Source of the DNA: Gammaproteobacteria bacterium
GTDB lineage: Bacteria; Pseudomonadota; Gammaproteobacteria; JAJFKO01
Reading direction: 5' to 3'
DNA length: 64,000 nt
Assembly (NCBI GenBank): GCA_028284465.1
Contig: JANQRR010000001.1
Coordinates: 20,804-84,803 of the forward strand
Of the stretch, positions 37,565 through 45,602 are shown in pieces (position 1 is the stretch's first letter; each line of letters starts with the position of its first letter). A model generated the notes under the pieces. That model was given only the letters and a program-made list of their open reading frames with translations. It made no database searches and was not told the DNA's origin. The translations under genes and the position numbers were made by a program.

Positions 37565-37857
37565 GGTTTCTTCCTTTTATTAAACACCGTTGTGCGTAAT
37601 CGCCATAACATGTCGATGAGTCGTTGGCATATCGTTGTCATCAATACACCGACGCCTATCCAAGCAATGACATAGCCCAATGAAAAAATAACGGGTAAAC
37701 CTAAAAGTGATGAAACCGGATCACTGCCTGTTTGCACACCAAGAATATAGAGATAGTTTTTTAAATCCATCACCCAATGAATATATTGCGCAATACTCTG
37801 GATCATGCCCCACGCAGCGATTATTAATCCTAGTGACACGATGATTACTATTTTCAT
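37555..37857 (-). CDS. Small two-TM membrane protein of the tra operon
   Basis: 100 residues with membrane segments at about 1-20 and 48-75, and a basic C-terminus (LRTTVFNKRKKPC). Located between ssb and a lipoprotein at the head of the transfer operon, so a role in conjugation or its regulation is likely, but no family was recognised. Confidence 0.6.
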   Translation of the reverse strand: MKIVIIVSLGLIIAAWGMIQSIAQYIHWVMDLKNYLYILGVQTGSDPVSSLLGLPVIFSLGYVIAWIGVGVLMTTICQRLIDMLWRLRTTVFNKRKKPCH

Positions 37858-37884
37858 TATCGTTCCTTTGATAAACGGTGGTTG

Positions 37885-38295
37885 TTACGGTGCCTGTTGC
37901 TCATCATGGTTTTTCTCTTCTTCTATTGACGGTTTTTTTCGTATGACGTCCATTACGTCCACATGATTTGCATGGAAGTGAGAAATATAAAAAGCATAAT
38001 TCTTACCATTTCGTCCGATCACAGTTTCTTTAACCATTTTGACGTTGGCAGATAATTTTAACCGCATGCCTGGACTTAACGTGTTTTTTATATAATTCGC
38101 TGCATCACCCCACACCGTGACTTTATACCATTCAGTATAATCTTGTGTTTGATTGTGTTCGTTTTTTTGAACATCACTTACGGCTAATACAATGTTAGCC
38201 ACGTGATCGCCATTATTTGTTTTGTGAACGGTAGGCGCCTCCTTTAAGCGTCCAATGACTTCAAATGACGCGCCGGTGCCTCTGCGTATCTTCAT
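37885..38295 (-). CDS. ssb: Single-stranded DNA-binding protein
   Basis: 136 residues. FEVIGRLKEAPTVHKTNNGDHVANIVLAVSD and TEWYKVTVWGDAANYIKNTLSPGMRLKLSANVKM are the OB-fold of SSB (EWHRVVxFGxxAE...KGxxVxVEG in E. coli). The C-terminus ends EKNHDEQQAP and lacks the usual acidic DDDIPF tip, so interaction with host repair proteins may be weak. Plasmid SSBs protect the incoming single strand and dampen the SOS response in recipients. Its start shares one base with the stop of the preceding small gene. Confidence 0.88.
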   Translation of the reverse strand: MKIRRGTGASFEVIGRLKEAPTVHKTNNGDHVANIVLAVSDVQKNEHNQTQDYTEWYKVTVWGDAANYIKNTLSPGMRLKLSANVKMVKETVIGRNGKNYAFYISHFHANHVDVMDVIRKKPSIEEEKNHDEQQAP

Positions 38296-38534
38296 TAGTT
38301 ATCCCCCAATGATTGTGTTAAAAAAGTTTGTTTCTTGCGAATATGATTAAGTAACAAAAAGAGTTTGGTTTTATCAGCTGTATTGATGTGACCTGTAACT
38401 CTAAATCGTTTGAGCACGTCACATTGCTTAATATGATGATTAACTAACGTATTTAGTGTATAACTGTCTTTCATCGGCAGACGTCCATACAACGGTTGCT
38501 GTTGACGTTCTGTTTGTTTATTAATAGTTAACAT
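38295..38534 (-). CDS. Small basic protein in the lvrB-like position
   Basis: 79 residues, basic, no membrane segment (NKQTERQQQPLYGRLPMKDSYTLNTLVNHHIKQCDVLKRFRVTGHINTADKTK). It sits between the CsrA-like gene and ssb, in a position resembling the small lvr genes next to the CsrA paralogue of Legionella conjugative elements; the sequence itself does not allow a family call. Probably a regulator or DNA-binding accessory protein. Confidence 0.55.
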   Translation of the reverse strand: MLTINKQTERQQQPLYGRLPMKDSYTLNTLVNHHIKQCDVLKRFRVTGHINTADKTKLFLLLNHIRKKQTFLTQSLGDN

Positions 38535-38545
38535 CCTTACCTCAC

Positions 38546-39121
38546 TTAAATGGTCATTGAACGATGATGTTGACAGCGATGCTGTGATTGATTGAGCTTC
38601 GTGAACGCCACAGCTTGTTTCTTATTCGATGAATGCTTAGTAGACCAGATAAAAAAGCGTGACCATGCATAACGTGATGACTTTGCTCGCTGTGATGGTA
38701 ATGTCATTAGGATCTGCTTACCTGATTGACGTTGATCCTCAACAGGCGATGAGAAAACGATAGTATCCTGCAGTGTGATCATATTAATATGATGATACGT
38801 TTGACGTGCTTGATGTAAGGCACGTGCTAAACGTATTCGACAATGACAAGCCATCGTGGGCGGTAAGCACCAAAGTGATGTTAACCACCAAAAACGTGTA
38901 TGTTTGACTTGTCCAAACGCGAACATGGCTTGTCTTACTTGCTCTGCGTTTTCTCGGTATTGTTGTTGTAACTCTTCTAACTGCTCAGGCGATGTGGTAT
39001 GCATTGTCCATTTCACTGGATTTTTCGCTTGTATCGCAGTGGTCAACGCCATTGTGATTAAATGTTGTGAATGCCGAGCAAATTGATCAAATTGCCGATG
39101 CAAAAAAAAATACTTAAACAT
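38546..39121 (-). CDS. Orphan protein in the lvrA-like position
   Basis: 191 residues, rich in His, Arg, Gln and Trp, with no signal peptide. A possible helical part (residues 40-75: SPEQLEELQQQYRENAEQVRQAMFAFG) precedes a hydrophobic/aromatic stretch (HTRFWWLTSLWCLPP). It overlaps the CsrA-like stop by 8 bp, so the two are translationally coupled. Not recognised; the location matches the uncharacterised lvr genes of Legionella elements. Confidence 0.55.
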   Translation of the reverse strand: MFKYFFLHRQFDQFARHSQHLITMALTTAIQAKNPVKWTMHTTSPEQLEELQQQYRENAEQVRQAMFAFGQVKHTRFWWLTSLWCLPPTMACHCRIRLARALHQARQTYHHINMITLQDTIVFSSPVEDQRQSGKQILMTLPSQRAKSSRYAWSRFFIWSTKHSSNKKQAVAFTKLNQSQHRCQHHRSMTI

Positions 39122-39323
39122 AGCAATGTCCTTGATAACGTGTGGACTTCAGCGTTTGTGGTTGCTGTTGTTTTGAATTAAAGATTTCTCTTCGGTCTAC
39201 AGAGATATGATCCGGTGCTTCAATACCTAAAGTGACATTTTTGCCTCGGCAACGCATGATTTTAATAGTGATCCCACCTTGGATCACTATTTCTTGGTCA
39301 GGATAACGGTTTAAAATCAACAT
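39114..39323 (-). CDS. csrA: CsrA-family RNA-binding regulator (CsrT/LvrC-like)
   Basis: 69 residues from ATG 39323, chosen for its AGGAGGT ribosome site and because MLILNR is the family start. The CsrA core is intact: Arg 6, ...ITIKIMRCRGKNVTLGIEAPDHISVDRREIF with the RNA-contacting R of VDRREI, and an extended Gln-rich tail. CsrA binds GGA motifs in mRNA leaders. CsrA paralogues are typically the first gene of Legionella conjugative element operons, where they repress transfer or host functions. This gene heads the whole leftward tra operon and is divergent from a LexA-like repressor with shared operators. Confidence 0.9.
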   Translation of the reverse strand: MLILNRYPDQEIVIQGGITIKIMRCRGKNVTLGIEAPDHISVDRREIFNSKQQQPQTLKSTRYQGHCYV

Positions 39324-39370
39324 AATGGTACCTCCTGTATGAGCAATAAATTGTAACAAAATGTGTCATC

Positions 39371-39473
39371 TTGTAAAAATATTTTTACAATTTATGCCTG
39401 AATTTTAGTTTTGTCAAGTTATTTTGTCAAATTGTAAAAAAATATTGACATTATTTGAAAATTTAAGTAAGAT
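39371..39473. promoter_or_regulatory. Divergent promoters with palindromic operators
   Basis: A perfect 20-bp palindrome (TTGTAAAAAT/ATTTTTACAA, 39371-39390) overlaps the leftward -10 (TAAATT on the minus strand, 39389-39394), whose -35 TTGACA is at 39412-39417 with a 17-bp spacer. A second, imperfect copy at about 39432-39450 overlaps the rightward -35 TTGACA (39445-39450); its -10 TAAGAT is at 39468-39473, spacer 17. This is the layout of a lambda-like switch controlling the csrA-tra operon and the repressor gene. Confidence 0.75.
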
Positions 39474-39519
39474 TCAAATTATCCATGACCAATATAAGCC
39501 ACTGAATTAGAAACAAATT

Positions 39520-40176
39520 ATGAAACCATTACATAAAGAAAAATGTGAAACACTTTCTGACAGACTACGATGCGCATTAGATAAACTCGGTATAACTCAA
39601 GCAGAGTTAGGAAAAAGAATTAATGTATCAAGGCAAGTCATTCAATATCTATGCAGAAGTAACATTCACAAATCAAAATTTTCTTATGATATTGCTGAAG
39701 CTATGAATATTAATGTTGATTGGCTAGTTACTGGGAAAGGTGACATGCTGTTCGAAGAATCATCTGAAAAACAACATTATTTACCACAGCAGAAGGCTGT
39801 CCCTATTTTACAATGGAATCAAATTGATAGTTGGCTTCATAAAACATTAGACAACCACGATATTAAAGGATGGACAAGTATAGCTGCAAATATTAGTCCT
39901 CGGTCTTATGCGCTTATATTAAAAGACAATTCTATGCTACCACGTTTTGACGCGGAAACTACGGTCATTATTGATCCTGATATGTCGCTTAGGCCGCCTT
40001 GTTTTGTCATTGCATACGTTAAAAAAATACATGATTGGGTTTTTAGACGATTGACAGATGAAAATGGCCAAAAGGTATTATATGCATATAACGAAGCTGG
40101 CTATAAACAACTACCCCTATCTCAAGATGATTTGATATTAGGATATTTAGTTGAGGCAAAATGGTCAGCATTATAA
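39520..40176 (+). CDS. LexA/CI-like transcriptional repressor (S24 fold), transfer regulator
   Basis: 218 residues. XRE-type HTH at about 14-50 (KLGITQAELGKRINVSRQVIQYLCRS), and an S24 C-terminal domain (about 125-215) with ALILKDNSMLPRF carrying the nucleophile Ser 138. The matching Lys of the LexA dyad is expected in a VxxKRL element, but the sequence reads VFRRL (residues 174-178), so the catalytic Lys seems replaced by Arg and SOS-type self-cleavage may be lost. Located divergently from the CsrA-tra operon, like the prophage-type repressors of Legionella conjugative elements, it most likely controls transfer. Confidence 0.82.
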   Translation: MKPLHKEKCETLSDRLRCALDKLGITQAELGKRINVSRQVIQYLCRSNIHKSKFSYDIAEAMNINVDWLVTGKGDMLFEESSEKQHYLPQQKAVPILQWNQIDSWLHKTLDNHDIKGWTSIAANISPRSYALILKDNSMLPRFDAETTVIIDPDMSLRPPCFVIAYVKKIHDWVFRRLTDENGQKVLYAYNEAGYKQLPLSQDDLILGYLVEAKWSAL

Positions 40177-40194
40177 AATTTAGGGAGAATCATT

Positions 40195-40572
40195 ATGTTT
40201 AAAAAAATAAAACTTTTTTCTTTATGGCTTAGCTATAAATTAGCTGAACTACGTAATGTATACAGCCATAAGGCTGTTGCTCAACGACATTGTAAAAAGA
40301 CAAATGCAACATTAATCATGTATACTATTTTAGGAAAACGAGATATTTACAAAATATCTATAGCTAAACTACTGGAAGATAAAGAACTATTAGAAAGATT
40401 TCATCCTTGCCAAGCTGCTAAATTCGGAGCAATTGCTCTTGGAGATGTTCTATTCTCAATTCCACAAGAACAACGACAACAGCAATATGAAAAAATTAAA
40501 TATAAAATGTTAACACCGGATGATAAAACACTTCAAGAAAACAATCTGTCTAATCTAAATGATTTGAAATAA
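40195..40572 (+). CDS. Hypothetical protein, 125 aa
   Basis: No family recognised. Basic N-terminus, soluble; short motif YTILGKRDIYKISIAKLLEDKELLERFHPCQAAKFG. It follows the repressor by 18 bp with a GGGAGAA ribosome site and precedes a transporter gene by 16 bp, so it is probably the second gene of a rightward operon 39.5-42.8 kb. Confidence 0.6.
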   Translation: MFKKIKLFSLWLSYKLAELRNVYSHKAVAQRHCKKTNATLIMYTILGKRDIYKISIAKLLEDKELLERFHPCQAAKFGAIALGDVLFSIPQEQRQQQYEKIKYKMLTPDDKTLQENNLSNLNDLK

Positions 40573-40588
40573 AATATTAGAGGATATT

Positions 40589-41269
40589 ATGGACGCGAAT
40601 AAATGTGTAGATTTTAAATTCTCGAAAGCACAAATACTATTAACTACTTTATTCATGGCAACTAATTTCACTTATTTTACAATGGCGCCACGAATATTAC
40701 ATATATTTCATCTCTATGAGCCAGGAGGGATATTGATTTTCCCTTTTACATTTTTACTATCTGATGTGATCACTGAAGTTTATTCTTACAAATACTCAAG
40801 GTTTCTTGTGTGGTGCGTCATTTTGACATTGGGTATATTCACGTTTTTTGCAAGAATATCTATGATGATACCTACAGTCGTTGTTAATTATGGCTATAAT
40901 CATATTTTTAATAATTATCCAAAATTATATCTCGGTATTGCAATAGCCACCTTTTTCAGCTTTTTTACTAACAACTATATTATTTCAAAATTAAAAATAA
41001 AAATGGAAGGAAAAAGATTTTGGTTACGATCTATCTGTTCTACTTCTATCGGCCATGCAGTTTTCTCAACAACATGGGTTCTTATTTTTCATTGGCACGA
41101 AATCGCATCAATTGTTTTATTGAAATTAATTCTTAGTATGTATCTTTGGAAGATGTCATTTGAAATTATTGCTACTCCTGTTGCAACATGGATTTCTAGC
41201 TGGCTAAAACAGAAGGAAGGCGATATTTATGATACAAATACTAATTACAACCCATTCAGTTTAAAATAG
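40589..41269 (+). CDS. Queuosine-precursor/VUT-family transporter
   Basis: 226 residues, about six membrane helices. The signature GGILIFPFTFLLSDVITEVYSYKYSR (residues 44-70) is characteristic of the VUT/YhhQ family, which imports queuosine precursors (preQ0/preQ1) for tRNA modification. Why a conjugative plasmid would carry it is unclear; it may help a scavenging intracellular host. It lies 9 bp before the malonyl-CoA synthetase gene, suggesting co-transcription. A different small substrate is possible. Confidence 0.8.
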   Translation: MDANKCVDFKFSKAQILLTTLFMATNFTYFTMAPRILHIFHLYEPGGILIFPFTFLLSDVITEVYSYKYSRFLVWCVILTLGIFTFFARISMMIPTVVVNYGYNHIFNNYPKLYLGIAIATFFSFFTNNYIISKLKIKMEGKRFWLRSICSTSIGHAVFSTTWVLIFHWHEIASIVLLKLILSMYLWKMSFEIIATPVATWISSWLKQKEGDIYDTNTNYNPFSLK

Positions 41270-41278
41270 GATTTTTTT

Positions 41279-42802
41279 ATGAATGCTAACCTATACAGTA
41301 AATTCCTATTCAAGAGCAAAGATGCTAAACCACTTATTACACTTAATGATGGTAGCATTTTCTCCTATGGCGAGATTCATCAAAGAGTTGCTCAATATTG
41401 TAATTATTTTGATAACATAGGTTTACAAGTAGGTGATAGAATTGTTCAACAAACAGAGAAATGCCTTGACGCATTATGTGTATACCTCGCAAGTTTACGA
41501 TTTGGCACGATATATATCCCGCTCAATCCCGCTTTTCAACATAAAGAATTAACTTATTTTATTAACGACGCTGAGCCTGCTTTATTCATCTGCTCAACAG
41601 AAAAAGAAGCTACTGTTGCGCAAGTAATCGCCGAACAAGGTGCTCCTATTATTCTTGATACTTTAACAATTAATGGCAACGGCTCTATACAAAAAAAAGT
41701 AAAAGATTTTAGTATTGATTTCGGTATTAGAGAACGACGTAATGATGATATCGCTTGCATACTTTATACTTCTGGAACAACTGGAGAACCTAAAGGAGCC
41801 ATGCTTTCGCATAAAAACCTATTTGCCAATGGTTCTAATTTAAAAAAATGTTGGGGTTTTACAGAAGATGATACCTTATTACACATGCTACCTATTTTTC
41901 ACTGTCACGGCTTATTTTTTGCGTGTCACTGTGTTTTACTTAGTGGTGCAAATATGATTTTTCTCCCGAAATTCGATACCAATGAGGCTATTAAGTATTT
42001 GCCAAACAGTACAGTTTTAATGGGTGTACCAACCTACTACACAAGATTATTAGCTAACGACTGCTTCACGTCAGACGCTACGCAGCGTATGCGTTTATTT
42101 ATATCAGGTTCAGCACCGCTACTAGAGAAAACATTCTATGAATTTGAAAATAGAACAGGTCAAAGAATTCTTGAACGGTATGGTATGACAGAAACTGGGA
42201 TCAACACTTCAAATGCGCTTAATGGCGATCGCATTCCAGGTTCTGTAGGCACTCCTCTACCCAAGAGCAAACTTAAAATTGTGGATAATAATGATAATGA
42301 CATTCAAGATGATAGTCCCGGTCATATACTGATAAAGGGAGATAATGTATTTTGTGGCTATTGGAAAAAAGAAGTTAAAACTCAGAAATCTTTCACTGAT
42401 GATACTTATTTCCGCACAGGCGATATTGGAAAACGTACTAAAAATAATTATATCTTTATCGTTGGCCGCGCAAAAGATATGGTGATCACAGGAGGTTTAA
42501 ATGTTTATCCCAAAGAAATTGAAAACTTAATTAATAAAATTGATGGCGTGAAAGAATCAGCTATTATTGGTTTGCCTCACGCTGATTATGGCGAAGCAGT
42601 TACCGCAATAGTTGTACCTAAAAATAATGTGCCTCTTCAAGATAGTAATATTCTTTTTCCTATTCAAGAGGTATTAGCTAATTATAAAGTACCTAAAAAA
42701 ATAATTTTTATTTCAGAGCTGCCAAGAAATGCCATGGGGAAAATACAAAAAAACATCCTGAGAAACAACTATGCAACATTGTTTTCTATATCTGTCAATT
42801 AA
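41279..42802 (+). CDS. matB: MatB-like malonyl-CoA synthetase (AMP-forming)
   Basis: 507 residues. ILYTSGTTGEPKGAMLSHKNL (about 160-180) is the ATP-binding P-loop of the ANL superfamily, and the middle reads MLPIFHCHGLFFACHCVLLSGANMIFLPKFD, GVPTYYTRLLA, RMRLFISGSAPLL, ILERYGMTETGINTSN and GRAKDMVITGGLNVYPKEIE, near-identical in pattern to MatB of rhizobia and Streptomyces. MatB makes malonyl-CoA (or methylmalonyl-CoA) from the free diacid. Here it could supply the extender unit for the PKS 7 kb away. A general short-chain acyl-CoA synthetase is the alternative. The catalytic Lys is present near the end (MGKIQKN). Confidence 0.85.
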   Translation: MNANLYSKFLFKSKDAKPLITLNDGSIFSYGEIHQRVAQYCNYFDNIGLQVGDRIVQQTEKCLDALCVYLASLRFGTIYIPLNPAFQHKELTYFINDAEPALFICSTEKEATVAQVIAEQGAPIILDTLTINGNGSIQKKVKDFSIDFGIRERRNDDIACILYTSGTTGEPKGAMLSHKNLFANGSNLKKCWGFTEDDTLLHMLPIFHCHGLFFACHCVLLSGANMIFLPKFDTNEAIKYLPNSTVLMGVPTYYTRLLANDCFTSDATQRMRLFISGSAPLLEKTFYEFENRTGQRILERYGMTETGINTSNALNGDRIPGSVGTPLPKSKLKIVDNNDNDIQDDSPGHILIKGDNVFCGYWKKEVKTQKSFTDDTYFRTGDIGKRTKNNYIFIVGRAKDMVITGGLNVYPKEIENLINKIDGVKESAIIGLPHADYGEAVTAIVVPKNNVPLQDSNILFPIQEVLANYKVPKKIIFISELPRNAMGKIQKNILRNNYATLFSISVN

Positions 42803-42822
42803 ACAAAAAAATTATTTAACAG

Positions 42823-43506
42823 TCAGTTTGATTTCCCAAGGTTTTTGCGCTTGCCACTTGCCGTAGAGTAATCTTTTAATAAAGTATCTTCTTCTATATA
42901 AAAACACTTAGCAGGATAGTTTGCTATTTCAACTTGCTGGATCAAATTTGACAATGATTGATTAATAGCGTCATTAACGACATCTTTATCATCCAATATA
43001 AAACCTATGGTCAACTCACCGATCAGTTGAGAGAAATTTCTACGGACTATACGTTTCAATTCGGACTCATGAAAAAAAGGTGCTAGTGTATTATAAAATG
43101 TTACCTTCCATTCTTTAATGTAGCTTTCAATACAACGATAAGTTTGACTAAATCTTGAATGTCGTAACTCATGTCCAAGTATCATCATGACATGATGATA
43201 CAAATAACATGTTTGGAAATAATTAGAAATTTTCTCAATATGAGCATCAAAATAATCAACACCTTTTAATTCATCGATAGGTTTGAAAATTTCATGCCGA
43301 CAATGATATAAGATGTCATTCACAACCGCATGAACAAGCTTAATTTTAGATGAGAAACAATGATAAAACTCTTCTCCACTTAAGCCACAGTGGTTAGCAA
43401 TACTATTGACAGTCGTTCCATAAAAACCCTTTTTAGATAAACAGAGCACAGCTTGTTCCATGATCTGTTGATGTGTTGTTGTATACTTCTTGTCTTGAAA
43501 AAACAT
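42823..43506 (-). CDS. TetR-family transcriptional regulator
   Basis: 227 residues. N-terminal TetR HTH (TTHQQIMEQAVLCLSKKGFYGTTVNSIANHCGLSGEEFYHCFSSKIKLVHAVVND, residues 10-65) with a helical ligand-binding C-terminal domain. The gene is convergent with matB, 20 bp between stops, so it is transcribed separately. It may control the plasmid's own metabolic genes or the NRPS/PKS cluster; the operator and ligand are unknown. A short AT-rich direct repeat (TGGTGCATTTACACC / TGGTGCAAATGCACC) lies at about 43590-43627. Confidence 0.82.
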   Translation of the reverse strand: MFFQDKKYTTTHQQIMEQAVLCLSKKGFYGTTVNSIANHCGLSGEEFYHCFSSKIKLVHAVVNDILYHCRHEIFKPIDELKGVDYFDAHIEKISNYFQTCYLYHHVMMILGHELRHSRFSQTYRCIESYIKEWKVTFYNTLAPFFHESELKRIVRRNFSQLIGELTIGFILDDKDVVNDAINQSLSNLIQQVEIANYPAKCFYIEEDTLLKDYSTASGKRKNLGKSN

Positions 43507-43589
43507 CCTGCTACCTTATTTTTGTTACGCAAAAAATATTCAGCATAATAAACTATCCTGTAGGTATCAACGTAAAAAGCACCAAAAAA

Positions 43590-43627
43590 CTGGTGCATTT
43601 ACACCATATTCTGGTGCAAATGCACCA
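43590..43627. repeat. Tandem palindromic GGTGCA...TGCACC motif
   Basis: Between the TetR and LuxR-type genes the sequence holds GGTGCATTTACACC, then a CTGGTGCAAATGCACCAG palindrome. Half-sites GGTGCA/TGCACC recur three to four times in under 40 bp, so it is a likely operator of a dimeric regulator, perhaps the TetR gene that starts 84 bp to the left. Confidence 0.6.
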
Positions 43628-43640
43628 GTGAATAAAAAAA

Positions 43641-44039
43641 TTAATCGGCTAACGTTTGTTTTGTAATTAAACCAAGCTCTTGTGCTTGTAAAATTACTCC
43701 AATCATTTTTTTACAGTTAAATTTTTCACGTAGTCTAAATAAGATATTGTCTATAGAACGTTTTGGTTTATTTAATTGAAATGCTATTTCTTTAACTGAT
43801 TTCTCTTGTGCGAATAGTTCAATGCATTGTCTTTCAAGTGTACTTAATTGTAATAGATGGCTACGTTTAGATTTCTGCATAGATGAACCGCTGATCTTTA
43901 TCATTGCTTGGTATAAGCTATCTTTTTCATCTGGTCGATAAATAACGGTGCCATGTAAATGATAACCTTCTGCTAAATGTTGTTTTACTTTCCCTATGGG
44001 TACAACAATATAATCTAGAATGTCAGTACCTTTCAGCAT
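43641..44039 (-). CDS. LuxR-type HTH protein with DUF1737-like N-terminal part
   Basis: 132 residues from ATG 44039, chosen for its GGGAAGG ribosome site; the frame extends upstream to 44120. The C-terminal half has a GerE/LuxR helix-turn-helix (LSTLERQCIELFAQEKSVKEIAFQLNKPKRSIDNILFRLREKF), and the N-terminal half (DYIVVPIGKVKQHLAEGYHLHGTVIY...YQAMIKI) resembles the small DUF1737 fold. It has no receiver domain. A DNA-binding regulator of the accessory genes; target unknown. Confidence 0.7.
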   Translation of the reverse strand: MLKGTDILDYIVVPIGKVKQHLAEGYHLHGTVIYRPDEKDSLYQAMIKISGSSMQKSKRSHLLQLSTLERQCIELFAQEKSVKEIAFQLNKPKRSIDNILFRLREKFNCKKMIGVILQAQELGLITKQTLAD

Positions 44040-44580
44040 AGCGAAACCTTCCCTGCTAACAACCACATCAGACTGTACAAGCTTTGCTGACAAAAAAAGA
44101 AAAACAAGAAAATCAACCAATAGAATTTAATTTTTATCGATAAAAGATTGAGCACGGATAAGCAATCACATAAGGTTTTTTCAGCCATGATCACCACTCC
44201 ATTTAGTGATTGTGATAAGTAATGCCTTTGTGTTTGCGCATTTGGACAGAATGCTACTCAGAAAGTGATTAACTATTACTAGTGCATGATGATGCCTCAT
44301 CGTAATATCAATTATATGCTTACCCACGCTACTTTCTCTTATCTATTCGTATTAGTTAAAATTAAATGGCTTATCTGTTTTTATCTTATAGTTACTGACA
44401 TCTTTAATGTTGCAATCATAAAGATAAATTTATATGAATCTCACCACCTTGAATTTAAAAAAGCTCGGTACATCTATCACTGCTTGCTACCCCGCATGTA
44501 ATTTCCTTCTACCCCTCCTTACATTTTAACAGTGTACTCTCCTATCAATGTAACCGAGCTAAACCTTTTGCTTCATTTAC
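44040..44580. other. Intergenic region of about 540 bp
   Basis: AT-rich. Possible promoters for the LuxR-type gene; an inverted motif GATCACCACTCCATTTAGTGATTGTGATAAGT at 44190-44221 contains partial repeats of GTGAT/ATCAC. A plus-strand frame at 44286-44501 has no ribosome site and is not called as a gene. No other element recognised. Confidence 0.35.
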
Positions 44581-45087
44581 TCATTCATTACGAATTATTC
44601 GCCATGCAAGCTCTAATGCTGCTGCATCTAATTCACCATATACAACACCTTGCTTTCCTTGATGAGAAATTTCAAATAAAAACTGCGCTGCATCCATGAC
44701 TCTGCCACGAGTAAAATCTATAATGACAGATCTAGCGCCTACCCATGTCTCTGGTATTTTCTGGCAATGTATCGGCAAAGCTAAATAGTTTAATGAATAA
44801 CAAACATGCATTTGAGGATTTTTTGTATTAATAAAACGATTTGCTTGTTGAGCCCATGTTGAAATTATCGCACCTGCTGATGTTTGCATACTAAAAATTC
44901 TTACCGTCTCATCCTTCTTACAAAGCTTTTCTCGATGATGATGTAAAATACGAATGATGGTTGGCAAGAAAAAACTAAAAACTTCGGGTATAGATGTCAT
45001 ATCACAACTTTGAGGATAAGATAGTGATTTAATCACGGCTGTTTGGTAATGTTCAATATGGCTAATAAAATTCGTATAATTCATCAT
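44581..45087 (-). CDS. Hypothetical protein, 168 aa, linked to a receiver-domain gene
   Basis: Not recognised. A helical N-terminal half (SHIEHYQTAVIKSL...FFLPTIIRILHHHREKL) and a more mixed C-terminal half with GARSVIIDFTRGRVMDAAQFLFEIS. Located 24 bp after the stop of the receiver-domain gene (45112-45495) in the same direction, so a two-gene regulatory unit is likely. A partner or output protein of the receiver is possible. Confidence 0.55.
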   Translation of the reverse strand: MMNYTNFISHIEHYQTAVIKSLSYPQSCDMTSIPEVFSFFLPTIIRILHHHREKLCKKDETVRIFSMQTSAGAIISTWAQQANRFINTKNPQMHVCYSLNYLALPIHCQKIPETWVGARSVIIDFTRGRVMDAAQFLFEISHQGKQGVVYGELDAAALELAWRIIRNE

Positions 45088-45111
45088 TTATTTTCCTCAA
45101 TATAAATGTCT

Positions 45112-45495
45112 TTACATTACATATTTTTTTAACGTTGTCCTTGGTACCGGTTTAAGGAACACGTCATTCATGCCAGCTTTTAAACATCCTGTTCTGATTG
45201 ATTCATCAAAGTAATCGGTGAGTCCAATAACAGAAGCATTTACATTGCTACTTATTAATTCACGAATAGCTTGTGCTGTTTCTTTCCCATGCTTTTCAGG
45301 TATATCGATATTCATCAAAATAATGTCAAAAGGTTGTTGGCAAATATCAATAGCCACCTCAATACTGTTTGCTACTATAACCTCATAATGTCCCATTAAA
45401 CGTGTCTTCTGTAGCTGTAGCATGTAGTGATCATCATCTATAATTAACACTCGCGGTTTTTCATTAACACTGATACTCATCTCCTCATTCTCCAC
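45112..45495 (-). CDS. Single-domain receiver protein lacking the phosphoacceptor Asp
   Basis: 127 residues, CheY-like fold: acidic cluster VLIIDDDHYM (Asp 20-22), T93 (IGLTDY) and K115 (FLKPVP) are present. The phosphoacceptor position, normally the D in LMDIxMP, is N62 (ILMNIDIPEKHG), so classical phosphorylation is unlikely. It would therefore act as a constitutive or partner-bound receiver, or use ligand binding. No output domain. It starts near two ATGs (45495 and 45480); ribosome sites are weak for both. Pairs with the orphan gene downstream. Confidence 0.75.
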   Translation of the reverse strand: MENEEMSISVNEKPRVLIIDDDHYMLQLQKTRLMGHYEVIVANSIEVAIDICQQPFDIILMNIDIPEKHGKETAQAIRELISSNVNASVIGLTDYFDESIRTGCLKAGMNDVFLKPVPRTTLKKYVM

Positions 45496-45602
45496 ATTGA
45501 CTGACCATACGTATTGGCCCTATGTTTCCAGTATGTGCTCATACTACAAAACAGAGACAATCCCAATGTTGGTAATAAATGAAAAATAGGCAGTGGATAA
45601 AA

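Noticed and set aside
43641..44120. Upstream start of the LuxR-type gene at 44120
   Set aside because: The ATG at 44039 has a good ribosome site; the extra 27 residues look like a chance extension.
44286..44501. 71-codon plus-strand frame
   Set aside because: No ribosome site, no family, AT-rich intergenic DNA.
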